From Lateolabrax maculatus (Eukaryota; Chordata; Actinopteri; Acropomatiformes; Lateolabracidae): a DNA stretch of 64,000 nucleotides. Location of the stretch: assembly GCA_031216445.1 (NCBI GenBank), contig CM062214.1:17762001-17826000 (forward strand), written 5' to 3'. Shown piece by piece: positions 52,151 to 62,972 of this stretch. Below the pieces are notes generated by a model. That model was not told the DNA's origin, searched no databases, and saw only the letters and a list, made by a program, of their open reading frames with translations. The stretch's first letter is position 1. Each line of letters begins with the position of its first letter. The position numbers and the translations under genes were made by a program.

Positions 52151-55100
52151 ATAGGTTATATGTGGAGGTGAAAGGGCACAGCCACCCAGCAGGATGTTCA
52201 CTGAGTGTTTTGCTTTCGGTGCTCTCTCAGACTTTGCTGGCCTTTAACGCTGCCTGTAGATATGACATTTACAAACATCCCCCACAGTTTTCACTGAGCT
52301 TTTATGTGCCCTGAAGGACTCTCGTAGGCCTCACTTGCATCACCACCATCACTTGTGCTCTATGTCTCTTGACACATTACAGAGTTTTGGAGGAGACTTT
52401 GAGGAAATGAGCAGCACATTCTCTTCCCCTGAAAAAGAAAAAAAACCTTCTCCCTCAAACCAGTGGTCTCTTACTCATGCGCCCAGACGGCTCCTCTGTA
52501 TTAGCCTCCTTAGCTTCCTGTTCTTTTTACACCCTCTGTTGTTTATTGATTTAATTTATGGATTCTGTTAGTTATCTGCCATCAAGGGTTCAGCACTTTT
52601 CCTCCCTCGTGGGGTCATCCCGAAACAGAAACGGAGGGAAAGTGGAGAGGAAGTGGATGACAATGTAAAGCATTCCCATTGTAACCAGCCAGGCTTTGTG
52701 ACTGGATTCAGTTTCTCCAGCTCCCACAGTGTTTTCTCCCGGCACATATCTATCTGCCTCTCTTTCTATCTTTTTCTCCCTATCTCTTGCTCTCTCTCTC
52801 TTTCGGCAGAGAATGGCCAGACCTCAGGGAGAAAAATCCATAGACATATAAGAGCAGCTCCAGTTAGCGTGTCTGTCTGATAAAGCCGACTTTGATGGCA
52901 GCGATAGCCCAGACGCCAGCCTAAATGTGGCCTGCTCAGGGGTTATAGTGCCGGTAGGAACCATTGTCTACAGAATTAAAGCCATACCACGCTCAGAACA
53001 GGAGGGGTAGGCTTTTGCTGTAGTTCCACTTTGCTATTTTACATGTAAAATAAATAATAATAATAACAAATTATGGGGGGGGGGGGGGGCAGGAATGCAC
53101 AAAAAAAATGATTTGTTCTAAATTTCACACACACATCCACAAGCACACACAGAGTCCTCACACCCCCCCCTCCCCACCACCAGCCCCCCAGCCTATCAGT
53201 TCATTGGTAGAGTCTAATAGCTGGAGGGGAATCTAATCCTTGGCACAGGATGAGAGACTGCTGCTCCCCCTCCTCTCCTTGCTGCTCTCCTCCCCTCGAC
53301 TGCACTGCTTAAAGGGACTGGCAACAGTGTTTTTCTTTTTTTTTCTTTTTCTTCTCTTCCCTTAGCAAAGTTTTGGAGGAATGAGTTCATCTCTTCTCCC
53401 CGCTCTGGATTAGGAGAGATGAAGTATAATGGAGGTGGCCCCGGAGCTTGGTGGGGCGATGTTAGCACGGAGGGGAAGCTGTTGTTTGTCTGCCTGTCCC
53501 TGACACTCGGCCTCCCATTCATCTCACTCCAAGGCCGCGGAGCTGTGTTTACCCCGGGGCAGCTCTTTTCTGCTTCTCCCTCTGCCCTTTTTTCCCCCTC
53601 CTTTTCATTCTGTCTTTAAAAGCATTACTGGATGATCATCAAGGATTGCCATTGAAACTTTCAAGCCCCCATTTTTGTGTACTTAGTAGTAATTATCCAG
53701 ACTCGCCCTCGAGTGCAAGGAACTCATAGTAGGGCGATCTGCTTTTTTTCCATATGTAAACCTGTGTCAAAGGCTTGGGCAAGTTGTGTTTAACATAGGC
53801 ATATTTAAAGGTTGTGTTAATGGCATGTTGTTCTACTCTCACAACAGAGGGAGAACTTTTTTTATAGCTATAATCATGATCGGTTTCTGCAGTTTCTTTG
53901 GCCCATGACAATCACATTAGCCTATATTATCTTCAGTAAAAGTGTATATAGCTTATACATGAATGCATGAGTACATCATAGTATAACACTCACAGGGGCC
54001 ATTTTTCAGAAGTATGTTTGATACTGTAAATACAATTAGTTAATAATACGCACATACCTTAACTTATGGGACATTTTCATTGCATGATTTGTACTTGTAA
54101 TGGAGCATTAAGTTAAGGATCATAACTCTTCCGCCACCACTGATTATCTTCATGTGCTCTCATTTTTCATGCAGGATAATCAATTATTTCAAACTTGTAG
54201 CTGGCATTTCAATCTTTTTGACACTTGTGCATGTGTCACTGTTTGCTTTCTGAGTTCCAGCAAACTGATATAAGTCTGTGACTGCTTTTGATATTCTGAA
54301 TTGCTCCAATCAGACAGGCCACAGAGAAACAGAAAAATCAACATTTTCACATGGTTTCCATGGAGCTCACACCTTGTTATGGCAATCAAGCTCTGCACAC
54401 CAAATGCTTTCTGTTGTTGGAGTAGCGTTCGTTAAATATCTCTGTTTACTGTGGGACTGTACTAAGAAATGTAGTACGTGCTGATACAGGCGTCCCTGGC
54501 TACTTTTAATCCACTAGAAGTGTGAGTGGGCTTGTTTTATTTTAAGTGTTGTAATCTGTTTACTTATTTCTTGACACTTAAAGGAAAGCCAAACAGAGAC
54601 TATCCTTATCATATTGCTAGAACGCTGCTATCTGCTCTATTCCATGTATTTCCTGTTGGCCGTGGAAAATTCTGTAGATCAAACAGCTTCCACAGATGTA
54701 ACTCCACTTTTTTGACCTAGCACTTAGAATCTGGTTATGTAAGGTGTCAGAGTTGATTAACTCCTTTACATGTCCAGATCATTGCCCCTGGCTGTAGGAA
54801 CAGGAAGTGCAGCGCCCATACTGTGTGTCCACTAACACTGAGACTGACACTAAGAGGAGAGGCTTTTGAGAATAAAATAACAATAATAACATGCGCTACT
54901 ATTCTAATGGGTAAACGAAGCTGTTAAAAGGTGGCAGGGTTAAATGGATGCAGAGCACCAGTAATTGCTCCCAGCCCGTCATGGCTCCGCCTTGAGCAGA
55001 CCCTCTGAGAGGCCAACATGGAGTTGAAGAGAGTTGGGTGTCTCTGCTGTGATCAGAGGGGAGGAAGACACATGCCCTCCCTTCACCACTTCATGTCTGA

Positions 55101-58070
55101 CATTTAGGTTTGGTCTGAGCCTTGGCCTGGCCCGTATCTCCATCAGTTTCTGGACATACACTAATAATTAAACCTGCCTTCATACTTTTTCTTATTTCAG
55201 TTTGGAAAACATAGATAAACATTTACAGAACATGCAAACATTGCTGAAGAAACAAGGCTTCCATAGAAATCTCAAAGACTGAGCTTTTACAGAAGGCTGA
55301 GCAGAAGGCAGCCCAAGCTCTGGAGTGGAGGCCATAGTTGCTGTGGCGATATTATCCAAACAGTCTGTCGATTGGTGATGGCTCTGCTCTGTTAAAGAGA
55401 TCCTAATGTGTTCTTCACACAGAGCCCTCACCTCAGCACCCCCACATAGCCAAAACACACAAGTTCAGGAGAAAAACACAAATATGCTGGCTGTTTTTTT
55501 CCCCCCATCCAAGCAGACACATGTGCGCACACAGGCACACGTAGACGCTTAACACAACAGAGGGACAGGAAAAGGCCTGGCTCATGGTGTGCTCATTGTC
55601 TTCCCTCAGGCTCAGGCTTAACATTTGATACATTTCTAACCTTTGTCCTGCTCATTCCTCTTCCTGGTCCTCGCAGTCTTACTGGCTACCTTAGTTCCAG
55701 GCTACGTGTGAAAACTAGACACTATTGACCAAATAGTTTTTGCTTTATTCTTTCCATTTAAAAAGGAGGAGACGGTAGCCATTTGGTCTTTTGTGCTTGT
55801 GTGCACAGTTTCAAAGTGAGTTTACCTTGATGTGTGGGCTCCATTTGATTTGAGACAATAGAGGGCCATAAACAAGTTGGGGCTGCGTTCTTTGTGTGGC
55901 CGCGCCGCGCTGAAGTAAAAGCTGAGCTCCGAGTGGAGGAGCTGGAGTGTGGAATTCACTAATGGCACATGCATGTTGGGGCCCCTGAAGAGAGGGGGTC
56001 ATTTCAGCCATCAGTGTGTGCGCAAACACACAGAGAGCCTGTCTGCAACCCCCCCCACTCACTCACTCACTCTTTTCCTCCCCCTCCACAACACAGAGAG
56101 CCTTGAACCAGCAGGCGTTTTGTCTGTGCAAGTCTGGTCAACGTTTTTGCTAATCTTTGTATAAACTTTACTAGTGCGGGTCACTCAGCAGAAAGGTTTA
56201 GTTGGGTGGGAGGTGAGTGAGGCATTTTGTTGCTGTGTGGATCTGCGATGCTCCACCTTAAAGGCGTTTGTTAATGGGGCGGGCGGTCATTAAGCCCTGA
56301 GAGCAGAGAGACTGAAAGGAATGGGGCCACAGGCCCAGGCTTTAAATCCTCTGTGCCAATAGACTCTCTGAAGCAAAATAATGGCATCACTCTGTGTGTG
56401 AGTTAATGGGAGCTGATAGCATGAAGGCTGGGGGGTCAGCGGGTCACGGGCTTGTGCTAAGTTGTCAGGGAGCTGAATGCCGTCCCTGGGCCCACAGCAG
56501 GGGGAAGAGCTGGGTGGAGGGGGAGGGGGACCCCCTGCCTGGCCCTCTCCCGTCACCCCCACTCTTGTGGAATGTGAGGAAGACGAGGGAAGAGGAGAAA
56601 GAGGCACCCTCATTCCCCAGAAGTAAAGGTTGAAGAGACGGATGTGAGATCATGAGACTGTGTGCTTTTTCTTCTTTTTCTTTCTCATCCACCAGCCTCT
56701 CTCCTCTCCTCATACCACAGATTTTATGAGCAATATAAATGTATGACAGCTATGAGCAGTGTGGACTGAAGGAGCCTCTGAAAGTAGTCGACAGTGCTGT
56801 GTGTCTGTTCAGTATGGTGAAGATGGAAGTCTACCTAGGGAGCAGTAACTCACTTTGGAGTGCTGAGGGCTGTCACTGAAAGGAGTTCACAGACTGCAGC
56901 CATGAAAACTGAATTAACAAGCTGATTTACTGGACAGAGATGTTTAGGAATGAGATGCCAACTTTGTTCCACTGTAAAAAGAAAAAAAGTGTTTTCGTCT
57001 TAGGCAGTGTTTATTAAAATGTGCAGAGGCACAACACAGTTTTTTGAAGTTGTAAGTAGATTTTGAATCCAGCCCCAACACACTACTGCAGGGACTTATT
57101 TGCCAATTTTCAGTGGAAACACTGAGTGTAATCCTTAATTCATTTTAGTAAACATGATCTGTTTTGAAAGTGCATGTGTGAGCATTGACTGCTGTAGTGC
57201 TGGGTGGTCAGTGTTTAATCATTGCAGTGCCCTCTTGAGGCAGAGGAGGAAACTGCAGGTCTTGAGTTGGACTGACCTCACTACACTCTCCACCCCCAGG
57301 ATATGTATAGTAGCTTGTGTGTGTGTGTGTGTGTGTTGGACGGATGTGCAGGCAGTGGTATTTATACAAGGCTTAGATTTCAATACAGTGCCTCCTTCAG
57401 TATTTATAGTTTGGCCATCTGCTCTGAACAATAAAAAGAGATAGTTAATCCCTTAAAACTTAAGCCTTCCTTTTTACTAGGCCTGTTTGCTTTTGTTTAT
57501 GTTTAATGACTGTCTCTGTCTCTTCTAGATGCCAGTATGTCGCCTGATGCCCCTAAGCAGAGCCACTGGTGTAATGTGGCATACTGGGAGCACCGTACTC
57601 GTGTGGGTCGCCTCTACACAGTGTACGAGCACTCTGTCAGCATCTTCTATGATCTACCTCAGGGCACGGGCTTCTGCCTGGGCCAGCTCAACCTGGAACA
57701 CCGCAGCAGCACCGTTCAGCGCACACGAGGCAAAATCGGCTACGGCATCCTCCTCAGCAAAGAGCCGGACGGCGTTTGGGCGTATAACCGCAGTGAGCAC
57801 CCCATATTTGTCAACTCCCCTACCCTGGACGTGCCTAACAGCAGAACTCTGGTGGTGCGGAAGGTGATGCCAGGCTTCTCCATCAAGGTGTTTGACTATG
57901 ATCGTTCGTGCCTACTAAGGCACACCACAGAAGTTGACCTCCTGGACGGACCCTATGACCCCAACAGTGTGCGCATCAGCTTTGCTAAGGGCTGGGGCCC
58001 CTGCTACTCAAGACAGTTCATCACCTCCTGCCCCTGCTGGCTGGAGATCCTCCTCAACAACCATAGATAA
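38081..58070 (+). CDS. smad6: Smad6, inhibitory Smad (four coding exons joined)
   Basis: Join 38081-38879, 41812-41868, 42603-42680, 57529-58070: 1476 nt, 491 residues. Smad6 is a feedback inhibitor of BMP signalling. It binds activated type I receptors, recruits Smurf ubiquitin ligases, competes with Smad4 for Smad1/5, and acts as a nuclear co-repressor with CtBP. The N-terminus MFRTKRSGLVRRLWRSR is the I-Smad signature. The MH1-like region is about 160-266, with likely zinc ligands C200, C242, C254 and H259 by alignment to R-Smads. The PY motif PPPPY is at 269-273 and PLDLS (CtBP type) at 284-288. The MH2 domain is about 324-491, ending CPCWLEILLNNHR without SSXS. Linker and MH2 match Smad6 (SRLSP, PLDLSDSTLSYTETEA, ISFAKGWGPCYSRQFITSCPCWLEILLNN) and not Smad7. 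Human SMAD6 is 496 residues. Teleosts have two smad6 copies; I cannot say which this is. Confidence 0.97.
39726..39737 (+). other. Candidate 12-nt in-frame microexon in smad6 intron 1
   Basis: Preceded by a strong pyrimidine tract and acceptor (TTTTTCCTCCCTGTGTTGCAG, AG at 39724-39725) and followed by a near-ideal donor, CAG|GTACGT. The 12 bases GGTTATTGCCAG keep the reading frame. Spliced between exons 1 and 2 they add Gly-Leu-Leu-Pro after P266 and still leave the split Glu codon intact. It ends CCAG, like exon 1. Known Smad6 proteins go directly from LCGP to ESPPPPY, so this would be an alternative form. It could equally be a chance pair of splice-like sites. Confidence 0.3.
40918..40931 (+). 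promoter_or_regulatory. Candidate BMP-response element in intron 1
   Basis: The sequence GGCGCCAGACTGAC joins the palindromic GC-rich Smad1/5 site GGCGCC to a CAGAC Smad4-type box and a GAC at the spacing of the composite element. As I remember it, the Id1 BMP-response element reads GGCGCCAGCCTGAC, differing at one base. It also fits the fly activating element GGCGCCANNNNGNCV, known from the I-Smad gene dad, at 14 of 15 positions, with T at the final V. Chromatin or reporter evidence is not available here. Confidence 0.5.
41812..41868 (+). CDS. smad6: smad6 coding exon 2 (PY motif)
   Basis: A 57-nt exon between CAG|AGTCACC and CACTGG|GTAAGT. It completes Glu267 and encodes ESPPPPYSRLSPNEEHKPL, then gives the first base of Asp286. 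PPPPY is the WW-domain ligand used for Smurf1/2 and related E3 ligases. SRLSP separates Smad6 from Smad7, which has SRYPMD at this point. Confidence 0.95.
41869..42602 (+). other. smad6: smad6 intron 2
   Basis: A 734-bp phase-1 intron with GTAAGT donor and TTCCCCACAG acceptor. It holds a short GTGTGGGTAGTATG tandem near 42253-42281 but no other feature. Confidence 0.9.
42603..42680 (+). CDS. smad6: smad6 coding exon 3 (linker, CtBP motif)
   Basis: A 78-nt exon encoding D(286)LSDSTLSYTETEAASSP and on to GEFS311, then the first base of Asp312. The donor is TCAG|GTGGGT. The PLDLS motif (284-288) straddles the exon 2/3 junction and matches the PxDLS ligand of CtBP co-repressors, known to bind Smad6. 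Skipping this exon (78 nt) would keep the frame but remove the motif. Confidence 0.95.
42681..44703 (+). other. smad6: smad6 intron 3, first part
   Basis: Intron 3 runs 42681-57528 (14848 bp, phase 1). This part shows no recognisable repeat or exon, only short ORFs without domains. Confidence 0.7.
44704..45829 (+). mobile_element. Defective hAT (ZBED-like) transposon relic, copy B
   Basis: It aligns by eye to copy A at 30790-33215. Shared blocks include CTTCCACAATAA near the left end, the transposase piece starting TATGTGGTCT, and AAGGATAACACTG. A TTGGCAGCATT..CAGCTTTAACGGTAGATGCCCAAGT block and the right end GGCCATATCGTCC are also shared. No inverted left end is visible, so the left is truncated or decayed. 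Copy B lacks the 1288-bp insertion found in A and keeps about 150 bases of transposase region that A has lost. The two relics therefore had separate decay histories. Confidence 0.75.
44797..45048 (+). pseudogene. hAT transposase fragment, copy B
   Basis: The frame is shifted against copy A. The DNA codes for the same segment around VWSCRTSKPYMSLTIHYIDK, which appears only in another frame, and then for RQVCITTDIGANIVN, which matches the downstream VTTDNAANM-type motif of hAT transposases. Stops and frameshifts are present, including a TAA in AATCTTTAAAGC. It is a dead relic with no function expected. Confidence 0.65.
45830..52104 (+). other. smad6: smad6 intron 3, middle part
   Basis: No coding exon is supported. 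Most is unique DNA with T-rich tracts (47180, 50381, 50678). GC-richer stretches at about 48370-48800 create overlapping chance ORFs of up to 142 codons. At 50781-50793 a GGCGCC hexamer directly abuts CTTTGATC, a TCF/LEF-type site, which is of possible regulatory interest. Confidence 0.6.
52105..52145. repeat. (CA)n microsatellite in intron 3
   Basis: About 20 CA units, preceded by degenerate CACTCA/CAAA units from 52078. Confidence 0.95.
53075..53089. repeat. G15 homopolymer
   Basis: Fifteen G residues directly after an AAT-rich repeat. It may form a G-quadruplex on the coding strand of the smad6 pre-mRNA. Confidence 0.9.
54605..54809. promoter_or_regulatory. Candidate GATA/ETS/E-box enhancer in intron 3
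   Basis: Within about 205 bases lie two WGATAR sites on the minus strand (CTTATCA at 54605, CTATCT at 54628), an ETS-type TTTCCTG at 54649, an E-box CAGATG at 54693 and a consensus ETS site CAGGAAGTG at 54801. This combination marks blood and endothelial enhancers of the SCL/GATA2/ETS type, and mammalian Smad6 is known to have an intragenic haematopoietic enhancer using GATA and ETS sites. Whether this is the counterpart is a guess; such short motifs also cluster by chance. Confidence 0.3.
57316..57336. repeat. (GT)n microsatellite
   Basis: About ten GT units, roughly 190 bases before coding exon 4. Confidence 0.9.
57529..58070 (+). CDS. smad6: smad6 coding exon 4 (MH2 domain)
   Basis: The acceptor is CTCTTCTAG|ATGCC. 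The exon completes Asp312 and encodes residues to 491, ending LLNNHR then TAA (58068-58070). The MH2 domain starts near SHWCNVAYWEHRTRVGRLYT (323 on) and contains FYDLPQGTGFCLGQLNLEHR, GILLSKEPDGVWAYNRSEHP, the L3-loop region ISFAKGWGPCYSRQF and the final CPCWLEILLNN. MH2 is the receptor- and Smad-binding module. The missing SSXS tail means it cannot be activated by type I receptors. The frame is fully open, with no damage. Confidence 0.97.
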
Positions 58071-58435
58071 CACAGACGGACCCCACAAACTATCCCAAAT
58101 ATCATCTACCTAGATTTAATATAAAGTTTTATATATTATATGAAATATATATTATTCTTGTAAATACGGAGTCATTTTTACAATGTAATTATTTATGTAT
58201 GGTGCAATGTGTATATGGACAAGAGGAAAAAAACGGAAAATGCACTTTGGCTTATATATATTATATATATAAATATATATAAAGATAAAGAATCTTTCAA
58301 TACCAACTTGAGAAATTATACAGCAAAATTAGGATGAGTCTGGATTTGGTGTATAGTTTTCATATACTATTAATATCCAGACAAAAAGCTAACACCATTC
58401 ACACATTGATAATAAAGTATTCGCATAATAATTCT
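58071..58435 (+). other. smad6: smad6 3'UTR
   Basis: AT-rich, with alternating TA tracts (58127-58155 and 58252-58283) that can fold back on themselves and an ATTTA pentamer near 58190. It ends after the AATAAA at 58411, giving a 3'UTR of about 365 bases. The cleavage point is inferred. Confidence 0.7.
58411..58416 (+). terminator. smad6: Poly(A) signal AATAAA of smad6
   Basis: First perfect AATAAA after the stop codon, followed by a T/G-rich stretch (TTCTCTTTGTTTGGTCTG) suited to the downstream processing element. Confidence 0.75.
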
Positions 58436-60820
58436 CTTTGTTTGGTCTGCATCATTAGCTCTTTGCGTACAATACATTCAATATTTCTCTCTGATTTATT
58501 TTCATGGTATCTTAACAAGTGTCAGACATCTGTACACTTAACCCCACCTGTTCTAATTCATCTAAAACACAAATTATCACAAATCTTGGTACACCGCCAT
58601 GTATTATACTCATGTCTGAAATAAGGTATATGTTCTTGTGTGAAACATTTAGGCAAGGGTTGAGATCCTCTTTCCTCAGTTAGCCTGGGAGTAGACGATA
58701 TGAAGATCAGAGTTAAACTTCCTTCCGTCCTCAACTTTGCCAAGCAGAAAATGATCAGAGCTGTCATTTCTATTCAGAATGGTCATTGTAAAGAGTAGTG
58801 TGATATCGGCACTAGTTGTTGGTATAGATGAGACAAGATAGCTCAACTGATCCACATGTCCTTGAGGTCCTAAGGAGCCCCAGTAATGAGGACCGAGAGG
58901 AGATGGTGTAGTGGAGGACAGTGTAGTAGGAAATTATGAAACTACTCAGGCTCAGCAGTTAAGTTATCCTCCCAAAGGTGTTTCTACTTCAGCACATCAT
59001 CGTTGGCCCGTGGTCGCAGGTCTCAGGGCTCCACAGCCAGCTTGTCTCACAGTGGACGTTGTTATAACTGACCAGGGATGCGGCACCCTGAAACCGCCAC
59101 AGTGATACTGGAATGTATGCAGAGAAACCAAGAAGTTTTACAAGCCTACTGGAATCTTAAAAAACTACAGCCAAGGTGGATGTGGTTTAGCTGGCTTCCT
59201 TCATAATTGCTGGTGTTGGGTTGTCAGATTGGCGGTGGTGGTAGTGAGGAGGGGGGGGGCAGAGGTCTCTGCCAACATTCAGCAATGGAGGCATTCACTA
59301 ACACTCTGATTCTGGTTTAATGAGTGCTGAACTGTGCAGTTACAAGGATATGCGTTTTTTCTAAAAGTGGGAGACATCAGACGTGTTGGATGAGCTTTTT
59401 GAAGTTTGAGAATAACGTGCTTTGAGCAAAGGGACACAGTGAAGAGGGTTTTTTTTTTTTTTTTATGACATCTTATCATATTTTTTGTTGAAAATGCTAC
59501 TTTCCAATCATGTGTGCTGCTGAGCGCAGCGTCTCTGTCCTTCCCCTCCTCCATAAAGGCTCAGACAGCCTCCTCCAGGCCTGCTGCCTGTCTGGAGCCA
59601 AGACTGTGTAGAGTTCAAACAGCAGAGAGGAGTGGCTCCACTCCGCCTCTGTCTCTGCCTCCGCTCTCTTCCCTACAACTGGGGGCCATTATCCTGCTCC
59701 TTTGTGTCTCTGTTATGGGAAAAGGGCCCACATCACCACTGGAGAGGAACTGGCAGACAATTATATGGGGTGGCGAGGAGCTAAGACACATAGTGGGCAG
59801 ATTACACAAGCCACCACAGAGGGTATGAGAGGGGGGCCTAATTAGAGAGGGCTGGGGAGAGGCCAAGCGACAATACAGATCCACTGTAGCTGCATCTCTG
59901 GAAAGGCGCCTGCCCCGCTCCGCTCCAGAGCTGGAATAGTTGTGGCAGGAGGACTTTAACTCTGGGCAAGATGAAGGAGGGAAAGGAAAAGCCATGTAAG
60001 CAGCTTTATGTGCTCCATGAGCTCAGGAATGGTATTGATTAGCAGGCTGCAGCCCTCAATCATTTTCTGGAGAGGTCTGTGTCGCTCTCGGCCCCAAAAA
60101 CCCAGCCGCCATCTTGTTCCACTGTTTATTATACACTGAGCTGTAGTTGCACCGCTGCATTGATTAGAAACGGATGTTAGAGAGAAAACAACATAGCAGC
60201 TACTACCAACAGCACAAACACAGCAGTCTCTGTGTGTATGATACAGAAATGCTACATGTGGATATATCTGCATTTGTGTATCTGTGCACAAATGAGTCTC
60301 TGAGCTTGTGTGCGGACAACTGCTTTTTAAAGCTCTGCGTTTCGAAACCCTGTTATTATGACTACTGTCCTGCCAAAGCCTCAGTGCATTCCTTAGACTG
60401 TAGATTCTTGTCTGTAAGCCTCTCTTAAGGCCTGGTTCTCCATGTTCACACTTGGCAACAAAGGATGGAGGTCTCTCTGATAATAACAATCAAGTCACTA
60501 AACTCATCTGTTCCCTTTTAACAAACGGCGAGCACACCTGCAAAAAACATCCCTCGGTTAAATGTGATAATAAATGACAAATGACCAAAAGTGATTTCAG
60601 GCTCTCCTGTTGTCTCATATGAGATTAAAACAGACTTAAAAGTCAGTATTGAGGAGTTAGTAGGTCATTTGAGCCAGGCAGATGTGGAACTACCGCAGCT
60701 CGCCACTAGTCACTCCATTTGGTGACCCTGTCCTGCACATCTGGCCCCAGTAAAAACACAGAGTGGTAATAGCACCTTTTGAAATGAAGAGAGATTACAC
60801 AGCGCCTGAAACACTTCCTG

Positions 60821-60839
60821 CTCTCTCTCTCTCTGTCTC

Positions 60840-60887
<48 letters not shown>

Positions 60888-60889
60888 TC
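60821..60889. repeat. (CT)n microsatellite
   Basis: About 69 bases of CT repeats with a few GT interruptions. ORFs coding for ERERER on the opposite strand are artefacts of the repeat. Confidence 0.95.
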
Positions 60890-61530
60890 ATGAACACAGG
60901 CCCACGGAAGTCCTCTCACCTTGGCTGAGAGTGTTAATTACGGCTCCTCGCAGCTGCCATGCTCGCCACTTACTGGGCATGCTGACACATGCCAGCGCAC
61001 AGGGGATCCACGCTCTCAGAGAGGATTATGGGACGGCACGCAGGGGAAGCCAAGAAAGGGAGACTTTTCCTTTTGGGTGTTTTGCCACCTTAATAGGCTG
61101 AATTTAAGACAGTGGATGAGAAGTGGTGTGACTGATGTGTCTGTGCTTTGGTGTGGGTTGCGCGCGTCTTTGCCTGCACAGGTGTGCGCTGTGTCTCTAC
61201 CGCCATCACAAGCATTTTGGAATACTTCCCCGTGCCGATAAATCTTGTTTCTAAAGTGACATTTCTGTTTTGTATCTCCCCCGATGACAAACCATGATTC
61301 TGCTACTGTGCTGCAGGCCTCTAACTGAGCCTGGAACAGACCATTGAGTAAGCATTGAGGTGGTTTTTCAGAAGCCAAAAGCAGCCCGGTCCTGATGCTC
61401 CTCTGCAGATCCCACCCTCCCTCCGGTAATTACAGGGTGCACAGGGGCCTCTCTGACGTACGAAAAGGATTTATTTTAGTGAGTTTCCACAGAGGTTAAA
61501 AGAATGCCACAGTGTGAGCACACGCACATG

Positions 61531-61574
61531 GACACACACACACACACACACACATACACACACACACACACACC
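61531..61574. repeat. (CA)n microsatellite
   Basis: About 22 CA units with one TA interruption. Confidence 0.95.
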
Positions 61575-62972
61575 CTTAGGCTCAATTCTGACAGCATTTA
61601 TCAACAGTCTATTGCTGCCTCCCCTTGTCAAGTTCAAATCATAGCAGCAGAGCACAGTGGTCTTCATTGTGGCATTCAGTTCTATTAAAGATGTTTTTGG
61701 GCAAGTTTGGATATCTGAATTAGCATGTTCAACGCTCAGTTTCCAAGCCGATTCACGTAACTTCAAGAGGTCTTCTGTAAATCCTGTTGTCGCTTGTCAT
61801 TTGTTAAGAGTAAAAGGCTGAAGTGGGCAGAGTGAAGTCACGCTCTATCTTTACTTGAACACACTCAACCTGACTGAACACAGGCGTCTCTCTTTTAACT
61901 GCATGCATGGCATGACACCGCTCAGTTTCTCTCGCCTAAACTAGGATGTTTTTTCCCCTTAAAATCAGAATTCCTCTTCCGATTAACCACTACCAAAGGA
62001 CAAGGCTTCATTCACTGCAGAAACCGCTAGAATTACATTCTTTAATATTCAATTTTTCTTGGAGAGGCAGAGTTTTCTCCTTTTCTGTCTGCATGAGGAG
62101 TTTCTGATGAGAAGAAAAGATGTGTTCGCTGAGTTCTGTGTGATATTGTCTCAAAAATCTCTATAATTTATACAAGCTTTTAATAGAGGTGCTTTATGGG
62201 CTATAATTAAATTCCTCCAGACCCCTCCATCTAAATCGTGAGGCAAAAGCACATGAATGCAGCGTGCTACAGCGGTGCAGCGATACATATTTTTATTCCT
62301 GCATGGTTGTGGTTGTGCCTGCCTGTGGGTTTTTTGGAAATGTGACTCTTTGAGAGAACCAATTACAAATCAGCTTTACACTTTGTGCTAAATAATAGAA
62401 AATACATTCACTTAACACCGAGTCTCACATGTTTTGAGAAGTAATTCTATATATTAAACCATGTCATGCTCATTGATCTCGCCAAGAGCTCAACAACTTT
62501 TTTCCACAGGCCCAGTTTGTCCTTTTAGAAGTGAGTTTTTTTTTGTTTTTTTTTTTCCGAGGGGCTGTAAAAGAGAAGATCTAGGAACGCTGCCCCCTTT
62601 TTTTTTCTGCAGGGCTCCTAATATGTTCCATATTGTGAGTTTAAATGGGGTGGACTCAGGAAATGCAGTCACACTGCTTTGCCTTCCAAGCTTCCAGTCT
62701 GAGGTTTGGCCTGCAGTGCTGGTGGTTCTGTGGACTGGGGCTGATTGGGCGGCTGGAGCTGCCGAGGCGGTTAGGCTCAGCCATGTGGGCTTTCTTCCTC
62801 CTCTCCTCAGGAGCGGAGATGTCCACGTCGCTGGTTCTGTTTTGTTATGTTTCTCTGCCTGCAGAGGATCCCCATCCCATGTAGACTGCACATTAATGAC
62901 TCTCATTCTGGCCCATTCACACTTTGCAACGTCCTCAAAGATGCACCATTCTGGCTTATTATGCAGAATTGC

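Larger units (their letters stand above)
52146..57528 (+). other. smad6: smad6 intron 3, last part
   Basis: There is a G15 run after an AAT repeat (53051-53089), a pyrimidine tract near 52755-52805, and a GT microsatellite (57316-57336). A cluster of GATA, ETS and E-box motifs (54605-54809) is listed separately. The stretch at about 56200-56420 is GC-richer, with TTAATGG/TCATTAA motifs, and may be conserved regulatory DNA. No alternative exon is supported. Confidence 0.6.
58436..62972. other. Gene-free region downstream of smad6
   Basis: No gene is supported. It includes a T16 run (59449-59464) and a G9 run near 59250. The stretch at about 59830-60180 is possibly conserved. It contains a full YY1-type site, GCCGCCATCTTG, at 60105-60116 and a GGCGCC hexamer at 59905-59910. 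ORFs of up to 177 codons in this stretch show no domain and overlap on both strands. Confidence 0.55.

Noticed and set aside
38081..58070. Assignment as Smad7
   Set aside because: SRLSP after the PY motif, the PLDLSDSTLSYTETEA linker and the LLNN ending match Smad6; Smad7 has SRYPMD and a different linker and tail.
59956..60489. 177-codon ORF on the - strand
   Set aside because: Low-complexity composition, no recognisable motif, no supporting splice or promoter context, and it overlaps a + strand ORF.
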